Source: Chaetoceros tenuissimus
Taxonomy: Eukaryota; Bacillariophyta; Thalassiosirophyceae; Chaetocerotales; Chaetocerotaceae
Direction: 5' to 3'
DNA: 64,000 nucleotides
Assembly (NCBI GenBank): GCA_021927905.1
Contig: BLLK01000057.1
Coordinates: 434,001 to 498,000 of the forward strand
Shown here: positions 44,101 through 53,695 of the stretch, one piece after another
Numbering within the stretch: the stretch's first letter is position 1
How the letters are laid out: each line of letters begins with the position of its first letter
The notes under the pieces: generated by a model
Told to the model about the DNA's origin: nothing
The model's input: the letters and a program-made list of their open reading frames with translations, nothing else
Databases searched by the model: none
Made by a program: the position numbers and the translations under genes

Positions 44101-44478
44101 TTGCAAAAACTCATTAAAGATTGGCTCGATAAGATTCCAACAAAAACAAAACCAGCAAGTTCAATGGCATCGAAACAATTAATTCAAAAAACTATTACTT
44201 TCCCAACTCAAGCCCAGCAACAGAGTACAGATAGTAGTAAAGTTGATAATTCCAAAGAGACATCGACGAGCTCTAGCACACCAGCCTCTGCCGTTAATAC
44301 AAACAGAGCTGCTCTCAAACATGTGGATCCAAATACATCGAATACTTCACAAGTTACTAAACGCAAACGTCCCCCCCAAAAAGGAGGAAAAGGTGGTGAT
44401 TCTAATCCAACCAAAGATACTCAGTTACAAGAACTTATCAACCAAAAAAAATTAAAATTCAGACGAAAGAGGAGTTAG
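41173..44478 (+). CDS. Large charged protein of unknown family (1,101 aa)
   Basis: An uninterrupted frame. I prefer the ATG at 41173 (MSEITTKDVPSVLTLLELTL), giving 1,101 residues. The in-frame ATG at 41002 would add 57 residues with a hydrophobic, untypical start. Residues 1-250 and 330-800 are mixed helical sequence separated by Ser/Asn/Glu-rich linkers (around 41830-41930). Basic clusters KKKKQKKRSG and KRKRPPQKGGKGG near the C-terminus, with the end KLKFRRKRS, indicate nuclear localisation or nucleic-acid contact. Acidic runs (DDESDDDGDD) flank them. I see no helicase, nuclease, polymerase or transposase motif. It is followed after 130 bp by the convergent dsRBD gene. The function is unknown; the size and lack of introns suggest an element-borne gene. 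Confidence 0.7.
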   Translation: MSEITTKDVPSVLTLLELTLFTLIPYDASLSTNPEDCFIVPASSDNSLQQVLDLSKYDKELKEVLSPVRRSIHYEWPKLTTPEVCFLFSKKRDKKETDFYSNQIMFKQLNGSPEPDTEKYMYRPVASVKEAERDLKEALDKLRTCPGYEKHKATIDLESRKFTLASEKLVVELDAIIHATIKDHNCVEDGSEVLFEKIIEVLTLKEDNTGSKGAQNDDTDQSSEEGNSSNLPEESSDSNQTSSASSSNVSSPSKYMNLINAVQKVCPIRIQFLDKSSLFALIGRSFALHRKSSEPKESKRNYNVQYLQDSWTIAPSDDSKALLTRILGSKDDFTLASKIETMGPVLTKALHYDKKVPFWRKCEKLKENNEDILTSSIDSAVLTGQMVSEAMAKNVIQHMIEDWKPYLQKVTAYYFLHVSQKPLEFAVLHELFLKHLKDYAKWYGNDKKKNASKFYGNMIREKKKNAKKFLWQGLTSIFLELLPFQKYKKDTIFIEPDEWKGLLSNTKKKRQCYKYIEDFVDDSLDNEEEENPNPNNDKDKDEDENTLHIGDFDLYAKHEDVMMSSFGKSPLFTDEASEFRKLENSKKFQVFGSNHAEEMLFLTRFSSVNPKELCTLLPSIKGKEEMDTVQLLNIVYRACFVTFMKFSEICGPRDDVTVKIKKTKWDAAFCSRVINNLPIWIVGYHKEYMKSNGAFRKDMDNFEKKMREQKAKFIFSHNKSKIKHINVKFHNDIKNLNPNFSFELLHKHMWSVYYNLHPQTDNPIDDDGKEKLWEYFVSGKHSNPLLEMVKKVEQEATRSLDGVESFPIGGETPVPIDGHILGLLGTSGKRKKVSESEQPCPQKKKKQKKRSGKNDISNLFDDEAQHGEKTENRDEGDDESDDDGDDSMGGFISSTSSQASSNHPTPPELSMYRAIDAATNKERYEKERDEAQIQTEIINMKSNGQGFSNEKIIDSFIDTYSANNQDKEISQENREDLQKLIKDWLDKIPTKTKPASSMASKQLIQKTITFPTQAQQQSTDSSKVDNSKETSTSSSTPASAVNTNRAALKHVDPNTSNTSQVTKRKRPPQKGGKGGDSNPTKDTQLQELINQKKLKFRRKRS

Positions 44479-44608
44479 TATTGAAGTCAAGAATGAGACC
44501 ATAGACAAATCCAAAGTCTTCTTATAAGATTAATTATTATAATATGCATTTCCATGTATCTGAAGGAGGTACCATCACTAGTTCATCTGTCTGACGCGGG
44601 CTGTCAAC

Positions 44609-45283
44609 TTATCCTCTTCGTACAAGGGCTGTCAACTTAGCCTCTTCGTAGAATTGAAGAAATTCTTCACTTCTTTCTTGTTCAAAGAGATTGAAAAGTG
44701 CAGCTCTTTCAGCTACTTTTTTCGTATTTCCTGTACCTTGTCCTTCAAAGTTCTGTTCATTCCTGTTCACTAGTAGTTCTGAAGTCACACCAACAGTAAT
44801 ACTAAAAACCGGGAAATGGGCTGGACCTGTTTGGGTTTCTTCAGAATAAACTCTGAACAAGTCCCCATTTCCTACTTTCTGTTCACGAGTGTTAAGGAAG
44901 CCCTTCAAATGGTCTTCATGACAGGTAGGGTTTGCCATATAAGACTTCTGGTGCTCAACAATTGGACGCCATGGATTTCCAATTGCCAAGTTCATGCCTA
45001 CTGGTGGTTCCTGAGGCTGCTGGGGAGGGTTAGGGTTAGGGTTAGGCTGGCGAACTTGTGCCTCTTGCATAGCTTGAGCTATTACATTGAAATAATCATC
45101 ACGGAGTACAATCAAGTGTTCACGGGTATCTTCCAACTTTTGATTAGCGACCTCTAGTTCGACCTCTAGTTCTTGCTCTTGCAAGTTGTCTGTTCCAATA
45201 AAATGAATCAAGGAGTTGACTAGCTCACGTGCTTCGTTGACCATATCAACTCCTTGATTCATGTTATTGTCTTCAGCGTCCAT
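44609..45283 (-). CDS. Double-stranded RNA-binding domain protein
   Basis: The frame is open from 45388; I choose the ATG at 45283 (MDAEDNNMNQGVDMVNEARE), giving 224 residues, since the region above it is shared upstream sequence of the divergent gene. An N-terminal coiled coil (about residues 15-65) is followed by a Pro/Asn/Gln linker. A C-terminal dsRBD carries the canonical GPAHFPVFSITVGV strand and GTGNTKKVAERAALFNLFE helix; the KK at the helix start contacts the RNA backbone in this fold. Family members act in RNA interference, RNA editing or inhibition of dsRNA sensing. The linker is encoded partly by a TTAGGG-type repeat (45027-45046). It is divergent from the giant Ulp1 gene, 240 bp away, so the two may be co-expressed. 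Confidence 0.82.
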   Translation of the reverse strand: MDAEDNNMNQGVDMVNEARELVNSLIHFIGTDNLQEQELEVELEVANQKLEDTREHLIVLRDDYFNVIAQAMQEAQVRQPNPNPNPPQQPQEPPVGMNLAIGNPWRPIVEHQKSYMANPTCHEDHLKGFLNTREQKVGNGDLFRVYSEETQTGPAHFPVFSITVGVTSELLVNRNEQNFEGQGTGNTKKVAERAALFNLFEQERSEEFLQFYEEAKLTALVRRG

Positions 45284-45523
45284 GATGAGGGATAGTAATG
45301 TTTCAATTGAATTGAATTGAATAATGAGGCGATATTCTGATGTGATGTTTTGTTCTTTGTCAAAAAAAGATACCTTCTTTTGACACATGTACTACCTAGT
45401 TCAACAGGGTTATCTTTTTTAAAACGACGACGATGGCACACCATTCTCGCTGTGCCAACATCTCCATACACAACTCCTCTATTGAATAGAGCATCACAAC
45501 TAGTTCCATTGAAAGATACCACC
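45284..45523. promoter_or_regulatory. Candidate bidirectional promoter
   Basis: 240 bp between the start codons of the dsRBD gene (minus) and the 2,035-aa gene (plus). No known motif stands out. The plus gene has a strong start context, ACCACCATGT. Confidence 0.5.
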
Positions 45524-48500
45524 ATGTCAGATACAACTGGTATTGATGCTTTTTTTGCAGCTATGGATGCAGATCAAGAGCCAGCGATCCAATCTGTAGA
45601 TGCAAATGTGGATATTAGTGGTATGCCAGGTCTAGGTCCACCAGAAGACGATGACACATCTTCATCTGAAGATGAAACGGGAGGAGAAGATAGCGATGGG
45701 GACAGGGGAAGTGAAGATAGCGATAGCGATGACAGTAATCAAGAAGAAGACGATTTCTTTGAAGAAGAAATCGAAGAAGAGGCAGAGGAAGAGGAAGAAG
45801 AGGACGATGAGGAGGAGGAAGAAGAAGAGGCAACTGCAACAACACCAACAACTGCTGAGCAGAGCAATAGCTTGTACTATGATCCCAACGATGAAGGCAT
45901 GAATGTTGAAATAGAGGAGTCCGCGATATTGCAAATGGATCAGGACTTGGAAGAATTAAAAGATATGTCATTCAAGAAACCTTTTGATGCACAGTTCATT
46001 GCAGATAGTGAAAGAATACTCCGAAATGTGGACAACGTGACAAGCAAGTTCCCTCAAAAGAGTTTTCAACTTGGAGATGTGGCTGATAAGGCTTCAATAG
46101 ATCTAGACAGTATCACCGTGATGACCAAACATTTTAAAGATGTGTTTAAACTCTTCAACACGGACAAGAATTACTTTGGGTGGCAAATGAGTCCAATGAT
46201 AGTTCTAAGATCAATGTCATCCTCTCGAGTTCGTGTTGGAGTAAAAAAGCGCACAGAAAGAAGGTAAGTACAGCTTTGTTCAACATGTAAACTTCTCACA
46301 AAATACTATCTTGCTCAACTCTTTAAACTTTATAATAGGCTAGGAAGAAGCACAAATACTAGGAGCTTTCCAAACGTGTTACTTGGCAAACTTGACATTT
46401 TGCACGAGGAGGAGGAAACTTTCAAATTTGACGCATGGGTTTACCTTGTGCTTGTGCGTCCAGAACATTTTGGTAATAGCCCCCCCATACCGTGGGGAAG
46501 CATTATACCCAAGGAGCTTATACAGTGTATTATGATTGTTCTCAATCTATCACGCGCATTTATCAAAGGCCAGATTCCAATAACCATCGATGGTCGTATT
46601 AGAAATTTCCCTAATACTACTCAAGGGAATAAGTGTAGCAGAATGTTGGAGCGAATCAAAACTGTAATTGAAAAGTTTCAAACAAATAAGCATGCAGCAG
46701 CCAATATCAAGTCAATTTTTGATACTCAAATTCTAAGATTCGACTACAAGATGCCAAACCCAAAGGATGATATTAAAAAAAAAGGAAGCTTCAAAGATTT
46801 TAAACCTCAGAGTGGACAGATTATGATGACTCTATTTGATCTGATCTTGGAGTTACTATCTATGAATGCTTTTGGACTAGAGATGGGACCCGAAGGTTCA
46901 AGAAAACATTGCTTACGCAATCATTTGGAAGGTCTCTTTGCTGTGTGTACAGATGACGGATCTAGGGAATCAGCACGTCTGGGTAAAAAGATTAAGGGTT
47001 CTAATTTGGATAGATTCAGTAAAACTGCAGCATTCAATGAATACTTGCTCAAGAATAAAAATGGATTGAGCAAGTATTGCACATTTCTGAAAAAGCACAG
47101 TTTTTTTCAAGTGGTTGCAGCAGGTACCAAATCCATGAACCCATGTTTTGAAGTTCCTCTTGATGGGCACGTTACCCAATTACAAACAAAATATGATGGA
47201 ACTATTCAAACTTTTCGAAGCTTTCTTACGGCATTGTTTCACAAGGAAACACTCAAGTCAAAGCATGTGTCTCTTATCCTTGATGTTGGTTTCAATTTTT
47301 CGCCAAAACCTGCCTTCAAAGCTTTTGTTATAGCTCCTCGACTCCAATATAAAGGTAAAAAAAACAAAAGACTTGGAATACAAAACAAGTTGAGAGCAAG
47401 TGATACAGAAGGGCAATTTTCGGCATTATTTCAGAACGATCAGGATAACTCTACCAGTAGGAATGATGATGATGAAACAGCAACCTCTGACGAAAACAGC
47501 ATTGATCATAATAATGAAAGTGGCCAAAGCTCAAAGTCCTCCACTAAGTTCTGTGCAATTCTGTCAAGATCTCCAGAGAAGAAGGTGTTTTTTAATGGAA
47601 TCAACGTTTACCAGCAGTACCCACTTCTTTTAAGTTCACATGCTTACTCTCAGCACACAAGTGGGACTCCATTTCGCCTGGAAAAGGGTTGCTTAGTTGG
47701 AAATGAACTCAATCGATCTAGAAAATATCTGCTTTATGGCAATGTAGTTGGAATCAACTCGTATATTCAAGGTTTAAGGAAGATTAGTCGATGTGAATCG
47801 TTCGACGAAGAGAAACATAATTTTGAGGACCTACCTTCTCACATGAGCCAAATTTTAAAATGGAACGGATTCAATTCATTACACAAATCTGAAATGGAAC
47901 TTTTCGATCGTTATTTGAAACTATTGAGGCGGACAAAATATTTCCAAACCCCTCACGCAAATATCTTTACTGACAAAGGGGAAGAATCATTAGCTTGTAG
48001 ATATGAGTTGTTTGTAGATGCTAGTCAAGGCATTGATGAAATTCTCAAACTTGATATTCTAAAGGTTCTAGGGACAGAAGTTGCCCTAATGGCAAAAGCA
48101 GACATTGCCCTTCGTTATTTCGCGAGTCTTGAGAAATGTAGACAAATGATTTTGCACTGCTTCACTGAGCCTAACTCTTCGAAACGTGTAAACCTGCGAA
48201 ATGCAGTAGCAGCTTTAGATGGATATGCCAAAAGCAATCTTTTGTATGCAGCTGATTTATTAGCGCATTGTCATCCAAGTTCCAGTATTACGTGTGAAAC
48301 AGTATCAGAAAATATGGAACATTTTCGACATAATCTGTTCAAATCTAAACCACATCTGCCTATTCACATGCCTCTCTCCAATATTGAACCTCAATCGTCC
48401 AAAACAGTCACCTGTATAGCAGAAGATGGAAGTACAATTGATGTTTATTGTGCAAATTTGAAAGATTTTACAGCTGCCCCAGTTCTATCTCAGGATTTAA

Positions 48501-51500
48501 AGAACCTTATCAAGGATTTCGAGAGCAACGATGAGCAGAATATCTCTGAAGTAGAGAATGATCGCAGCTTAATGATTAATCTCGCCAACGAATATCAACG
48601 CCTTTACAACGAAAAATGTGCTGCACTACACCACGATTACAGGAAGAAGAAAAGCCATGCCCACATGCGTTATGTGAAAATGCAAGCTTTATCAGAATTA
48701 ATTGACTGTATAGATAATTTCGAAAAGATAGAGAACGTTAAGCGATACGTTTGTGCACTATTTTGGGCATGCTATAGACTCCAGATTCAAGAAGATCTTT
48801 ACGCAAATGGTTATGGCAACTCAAGTGCAGGAATGACTTCACATAGACTTGGTCCAATGTCCGAAGAAGCACTAAAAGGAATATTGGGCAGATTCAATCA
48901 TTGCAACAAAAGGATAAGCACGATAGGTAAGAAAAGATATGGTCTTTTATCATCATAACCTAACTTGAATCTAAACGCATCTAACACTGTTTTCTTACAG
49001 GTGATTTCATTGAACATCTTTTTCGACGCAATCATAAAGCTTTGACAGACAGGAAACTTAAAGAAAAGACTGGTAGCTGGCATCAATGTACTTATCTCAT
49101 TTGCTTTGAAATATTGATTAGAAAGATTGAGACAAACCCTGGGATAATGTATTCTGCTGAAGAAATAGAATCTGGATTTTTACCTACTGAACTATTGGAA
49201 CATTCTCTACTTGAGTCTTTCCTCCAATATAAGTATAAGTTCTTGCACTTTTCCAACCGAGCTAAAAGATCCACGATACCAAAACAAAATAGCAACAACA
49301 CTTCACTCGCAACTATTGTAGTTTTGAATTATCACAATTTGGAAAATTATGTGAAAAAACCTCTTAATGCTCGAGCCAACAGTCGTTCCTCTTCTGGCGC
49401 TAGGTCCCTTAATGCTCAAGCCAATATTCGTTCCTCTTCTGATGTTAGGTCCCCTGCCCAGCGATCTAAAATCAAGCAACGCATATTTAAATGGAACAAA
49501 CCTGATTCGAATCTCAACTTTTTTGGAGAAAGTATCGGACAAACTAGAAGCCATGAAGAAGTGAAGGTTCATTCAAAGTGCGCCTTCATCATAGTGTTTT
49601 GCATTTTTAAAGAAGCATTCAATTATTCAGATGAAAGTTGGAAAGAGATTTTTGCAGATTTTGCAGATTCTCGATCAAATATCAAGTTTCCTCTCGTTGA
49701 CGCATTTCATGATATTTTCCAGAATAGAATAGATCCAAAAGACTTTATCTCTCCTGATGAAAGAATATCAATAGCTGATTCACACAAGCTAAAAACTATT
49801 GCAGATAGTGGGCTCTTGAATTTATATGATAGGAAAAAAATGAAAAGAACCCTGCAAAATCCTTGGAAACGACCCGAAGACGAAGAGAAATTTCTCAAAA
49901 AGTTTGAACTCAGAATTTCTTTCATAGAGAGATTTCGTATTGAAGAAGGTGGAAAATTTTCATTGCAGTTGGTTGAAAATGTGGACTCCAGTTGGGTTAC
50001 AATTGGTGGTGCAATGTTGAATAAGTTCTTCCGACAAAAAAGAGATAAAAACTTCGTGGATTTTTACGAAAACAACAAAGAATTATACAAGGATATACTG
50101 GAACAGCCTCTTGTAGAACAAGCAACCTCCCTTGATATTCAACGTAAATGGTGGAAAATATTAGGATTTATCATTGAGAAAGGAAAAGGTTTTCATTGCA
50201 TCGAGATTAATGAACGGAATAGTTTCGTGCGTCCATCTGACATTAATAGAAACTCTGAGATGTTTGAATTGGCACCAGCAACTCTGACGTTACTAAAAGG
50301 TCACCGCAGTGATATACATAAACATATACGTGAACAAAACAAAAATTCTACCGAAGAGCCATTCGCTGATCTAATTGCACACACATGTATTGCCATGAGA
50401 AGTCTGTGTATTGAATCTCCTAAACAAAATAATCATATTCTGAATAACTGGCTTACTGCAGAGGAAAAAAATACAACTCACATCATCACCTGTTATCAGA
50501 ACAAATATCCTACAGAGTGCAGCAATATATTCAAAATCAGTTCAAGCGTAGATGGCAACCATCGACATCATCTCTTAATTGCGGAAACTGAAAACAATGG
50601 AACTGGAGACATTTCTATGGAAGGAGAGACTGGTACTGCATCAGATGCAATCGGAAATTTCTCTAATAACGATGTTGAAATGGACGATGCCGTTGTACTG
50701 GATGAATCTTCTGGAATCATGGAAGTCGAAGCTGAAATTGGAGAAGATGCTCACATGGGAGAAGCAGCTGTTACGGAAGAAGAAGCTACTACTATGTCGA
50801 ATGCAATCAACGATGAGAACGACAATGATTTTTCCTTAGACGAACGATACACTCCTGAGAGTTTAGAAGCACTCATGAAGTGTAAAGCTATCATTACTCC
50901 TGACAGTGACGAAGAATCGATGACGGACCAAGGTTTAGAATTTGACAAAGACTTACTAGCTCAGTATAAAGAAGTTACGTGTGTCTCTAGATTGAAGCTA
51001 CAAACTTTCCTTTCTTCAGAATGTGATGATTCAGATGAGGATTCTTTTCCGTCAGATGATGAGGACGATCATACGGTTAGGTTTATCAAAGAGTTTGAAC
51101 CTACCCTTGACCAAAAAAGGTCTCAATTCGAAGAAATAATGAACAAGACTGAATTGAATGATAGCGAAGTCGGAAAAGTTACTGATTCCTTTGGTTCAGT
51201 GAAGAAACCCCATCCTTATGTGGAGTCCAAAGCATTAGACACATTGCAACCAGGGAAGTGGCTGAGTAGCGACATCATAAATTACTTTTACGAGTATATC
51301 CAATTCCTAGATCGAATGGATAAACAGGAGACTCTCATCTTTGATTCAAGTTTTTACCAACAACTACTAGGCACAAACCCTCAGAGGTTTCGTAATTTGG
51401 AGAGACTTTGTATTAATAGCAATATTTCCAAGTACAAATACGTGCTTATCCCATGCAATCTCAATGAAAATCACTGGATTCTCACAAGATTTATCATGGA

Positions 51501-51780
51501 AAAGAGAATAATAGAGTTTTACGACTCTTTCAATGAAAAGCATGAAGATCTATTCCTAGAGCTTAAGAAATTGATGAAATCAGTAACAGGACATGACTTC
51601 AATTTTCAATATGAAAGGGTTATTCCACAACAAAGTAATTTTGTTGACTGCGGTATATATACATGCTTGTATGGGTACTACCTTCATTTGGGGAAGGATA
51701 TTGACTTTACTCAAGAATGTTTTGATTTAACAAGACAGAAAATAGTTCTATTGATAACATCTCGCATACATTGTCCCTGA
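45524..51780 (+). CDS. Giant protein (2,035 aa) with acidic N-terminus and C-terminal Ulp1/C48 cysteine protease
   Basis: Three exons: 45524-46263, 46339-48926 and 49001-51780. The introns are 75 bp (GTAAGT...ATAATAG) and 74 bp (GTAAGA...TTCTTACAG), and both restore one frame. Residues about 35-115 are a Glu/Asp/Ser tract. The middle 1,700 residues match nothing I can name; one strand-like block reads VSLILDVGFNFSP. The last 150 residues are a Ulp1-type protease: His1934 in NENHW, Asp1951 in FYDSF, the oxyanion Gln near 1987 and Cys1993 in FVDCGIYTC, in the right order and spacing. The family cleaves SUMO or related isopeptide bonds; viral and transposon versions process their own proteins. 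All catalytic residues are present. The gene is much longer than cellular SENP/ULP proteases and fits a mobile-element gene. Confidence 0.8.
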
Positions 51781-51787
51781 CGATATC

Positions 51788-52009
51788 ATGATTTTCTGCA
51801 GTGACAAAGAGAGCAGTGATTGCAGCGAGAATAGTGAGAGCAATGAAAGTAGTGATGATGATGATGATGATATCGATATGTACCAACAACTTCATAAAGG
51901 AACGTTTCCAACATACGATGACAAATGTGCAGCGAAACAGAAAAGGACACAGGATTTTCTTAGGAACATGATACAAGACATACATGATAGTGCTCGTAAG
52001 AAGAAATAA
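51788..52009 (+). CDS. Small acidic/basic ORF just downstream of the protease
   Basis: 73 codons starting with ATG 51788, eight bases after the stop of the giant gene and in another frame: a Ser/Asp-rich run (ESSDDDDDDIDMYQQ) then a Lys-rich end (IHDSARKKK). It could be a separate small gene or a 3' extension of the giant gene; no consensus intron donor links them. The composition resembles the giant protein's acidic segments. Confidence 0.35.
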   Translation: MIFCSDKESSDCSENSESNESSDDDDDDIDMYQQLHKGTFPTYDDKCAAKQKRTQDFLRNMIQDIHDSARKKK

Positions 52010-52020
52010 TTATTTTACTA

Positions 52021-53115
52021 CTATTCTGCTTTGCGTTTGGTCTTCTTTCCAATTTGCCTAACCTTGTTCCCACCTCCTTCATTTCGAACTCTCTTTTTAT
52101 TTGCTCCCTCTTTATCTTCTTTTGATTCTTCAGCGTTCTCTTCAGTCTTTTCTTTGCTCATCTGTTCCGCTTCAAGTTTAGCTTCTTTCTCCTCCTTTTT
52201 GTTTCTCCGATGTCTTGCAGTATTATCTCTATTTCTCTGTGTATGTTTTTCCACTAACTTTTGAGCTCCTTCTGGAGTCATACCTTCCTTTATATGAAAT
52301 TCTTCACAAACGTTTCGATGCCTCTTGTTAGTGCTTCTTCCTCCATCTTGTGCTGAAGAATAAACAATTTCGTTACATCCAGGACAACGCCATTGGTATT
52401 CTTTTGATTGATTCTCAAAATGGATTTTGTCTACAGGTTTTTTATTACTTGGACTGGTTAGGATATTCTTCTGTCTTCTTCGTTTCGTTTTCGTTGCTTT
52501 AGGACTAGCCTTATCTTTAGGGACAGAAGCAGTAAAGAAGAAGCGGATGTTTTGATCCATGTAGGCTGCTCCTGCATGCCTACTCTCGTCATTAAAGATT
52601 ACGAATGTACCTGGTGAGATACCGATAGACCATTCAAAATCATCAGGGCAATTCGGTTCCTTGAACACCATGGATGTACCTTCCATGAGAGAAAAGATGA
52701 TAGAGTATCGCTTGTGATGAGGTGATGGTTTATTGTCTGTATGGAACCACTGTTGTGGACACCCAGCAAGTGATTTCAGGATAGCAAATTTGTCGATCTC
52801 AAGATCTGGGTGAATTTGCTTTATTCTATCCGTTATTTCTTGAGCAATTTGTTTATACCAACTCTTACCCGTCACATCTTCCAACTTCATTTTTTTGATT
52901 AGACGCTTTTTATCCTTTTCTTCATCTTTTGTGTTTTTCTCTTCCCTTTTTTGGGACACAACTTCAAAGCCTTCTTGTTTACGTGAGAAATCTAATGCAT
53001 TTTTTAGATGATTTCCAAGATGTGATAATTTACAAATCATAAAAGGCAGTGTTGGTTGAACTGGATGAAATTCATCACCTTCATATGCAGATTTGTTGGT
53101 CTTTTCCTTTGTCAT
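52021..53115 (-). CDS. 2OG-Fe(II) dioxygenase with zinc-finger-like segment
   Basis: 364 residues from the ATG at 53115 (MTKEKTNKSAYEGDEF); the open frame above it starts with TTG. The double-stranded beta-helix signature is present: His125-x-Asp127 in WFHTDNK, the distal iron ligand His180 in ESRHAGAAY, and Arg191 in QNIRFFF for 2-oxoglutarate. The strand before the distal His (GISPGTFVIFND) is typical. This is the AlkB/P4H/TET superfamily, which hydroxylates nucleic acids or proteins; the substrate cannot be told. After the domain, CPGC...H-x3-C (about residues 250-280) looks like a zinc-binding unit. The last 90 residues are a Lys/Glu coiled coil ending KKTKRKAE. It is convergent with the giant Ulp1 gene. 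Confidence 0.82.
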   Translation of the reverse strand: MTKEKTNKSAYEGDEFHPVQPTLPFMICKLSHLGNHLKNALDFSRKQEGFEVVSQKREEKNTKDEEKDKKRLIKKMKLEDVTGKSWYKQIAQEITDRIKQIHPDLEIDKFAILKSLAGCPQQWFHTDNKPSPHHKRYSIIFSLMEGTSMVFKEPNCPDDFEWSIGISPGTFVIFNDESRHAGAAYMDQNIRFFFTASVPKDKASPKATKTKRRRQKNILTSPSNKKPVDKIHFENQSKEYQWRCPGCNEIVYSSAQDGGRSTNKRHRNVCEEFHIKEGMTPEGAQKLVEKHTQRNRDNTARHRRNKKEEKEAKLEAEQMSKEKTEENAEESKEDKEGANKKRVRNEGGGNKVRQIGKKTKRKAE

Positions 53116-53185
53116 TGTTGTACTGGAGCGGAAAGTTAGGGTTAGGGATGCAAATTCTATGTTCTGTTCGCGTTGCCTCAAAATC

Positions 53186-53251
53186 TGTAATCACATGGTG
53201 ATTACACAGCGAAAGTGTGAAAAGTGTAATCACCCTGTGATTACACTTTTA
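53186..53251. promoter_or_regulatory. Two perfect palindromes sharing one core, upstream of the dioxygenase gene
   Basis: TGTAATCAC-ATG-GTGATTACA (53186-53206, 9-bp arms) and AAAAGTGTAATCAC-CCT and its inverse GTGATTACACTTTT (53221-53251, 14-bp arms). Both have the core GTAATCAC-N3-GTGATTAC, and their centres are 40 bp apart. They lie 70-140 bp upstream of the minus-strand dioxygenase start. The arrangement suggests a dimeric protein site, or alternatively the ends of a small element. Confidence 0.7.
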
Positions 53252-53695
53252 CCATTTACTACAACCGGCAACCTTTCCTTTTCTCTTTCCCTTCTCTATC
53301 TTTATCAGTACGTATTTGTTCTCACTTGTTTCCCGCCATTTTTCAACAACACTCACCACACCTTTCAAACACATCTCTCTCCAACAACAAACGACCATTG
53401 GAACAATTAATGATGAATCTACAAGCACACGGAGTAAGTGATAAGAAGTTGCTCTGATGTTGTGCAATAGGATACTGTATGTCTCTTTTCTCATTTGAAT
53501 AGCTGTGAGGGATCCTCAACTTTTCAGTGTTAAACTTTCCGCAGTTGCACCCGGACCATTTGTTTCGACGGTGATCTTAGGAGGCTTGGATAGTCCAATC
53601 GTTCCAACATCAGTTGTTCAAATGAGAAAGAGTTTACAGAGTGAATATCTGTGGAGTGAAACGAATAAGAAGCAACTAATTTCTTTTCTATTTGT

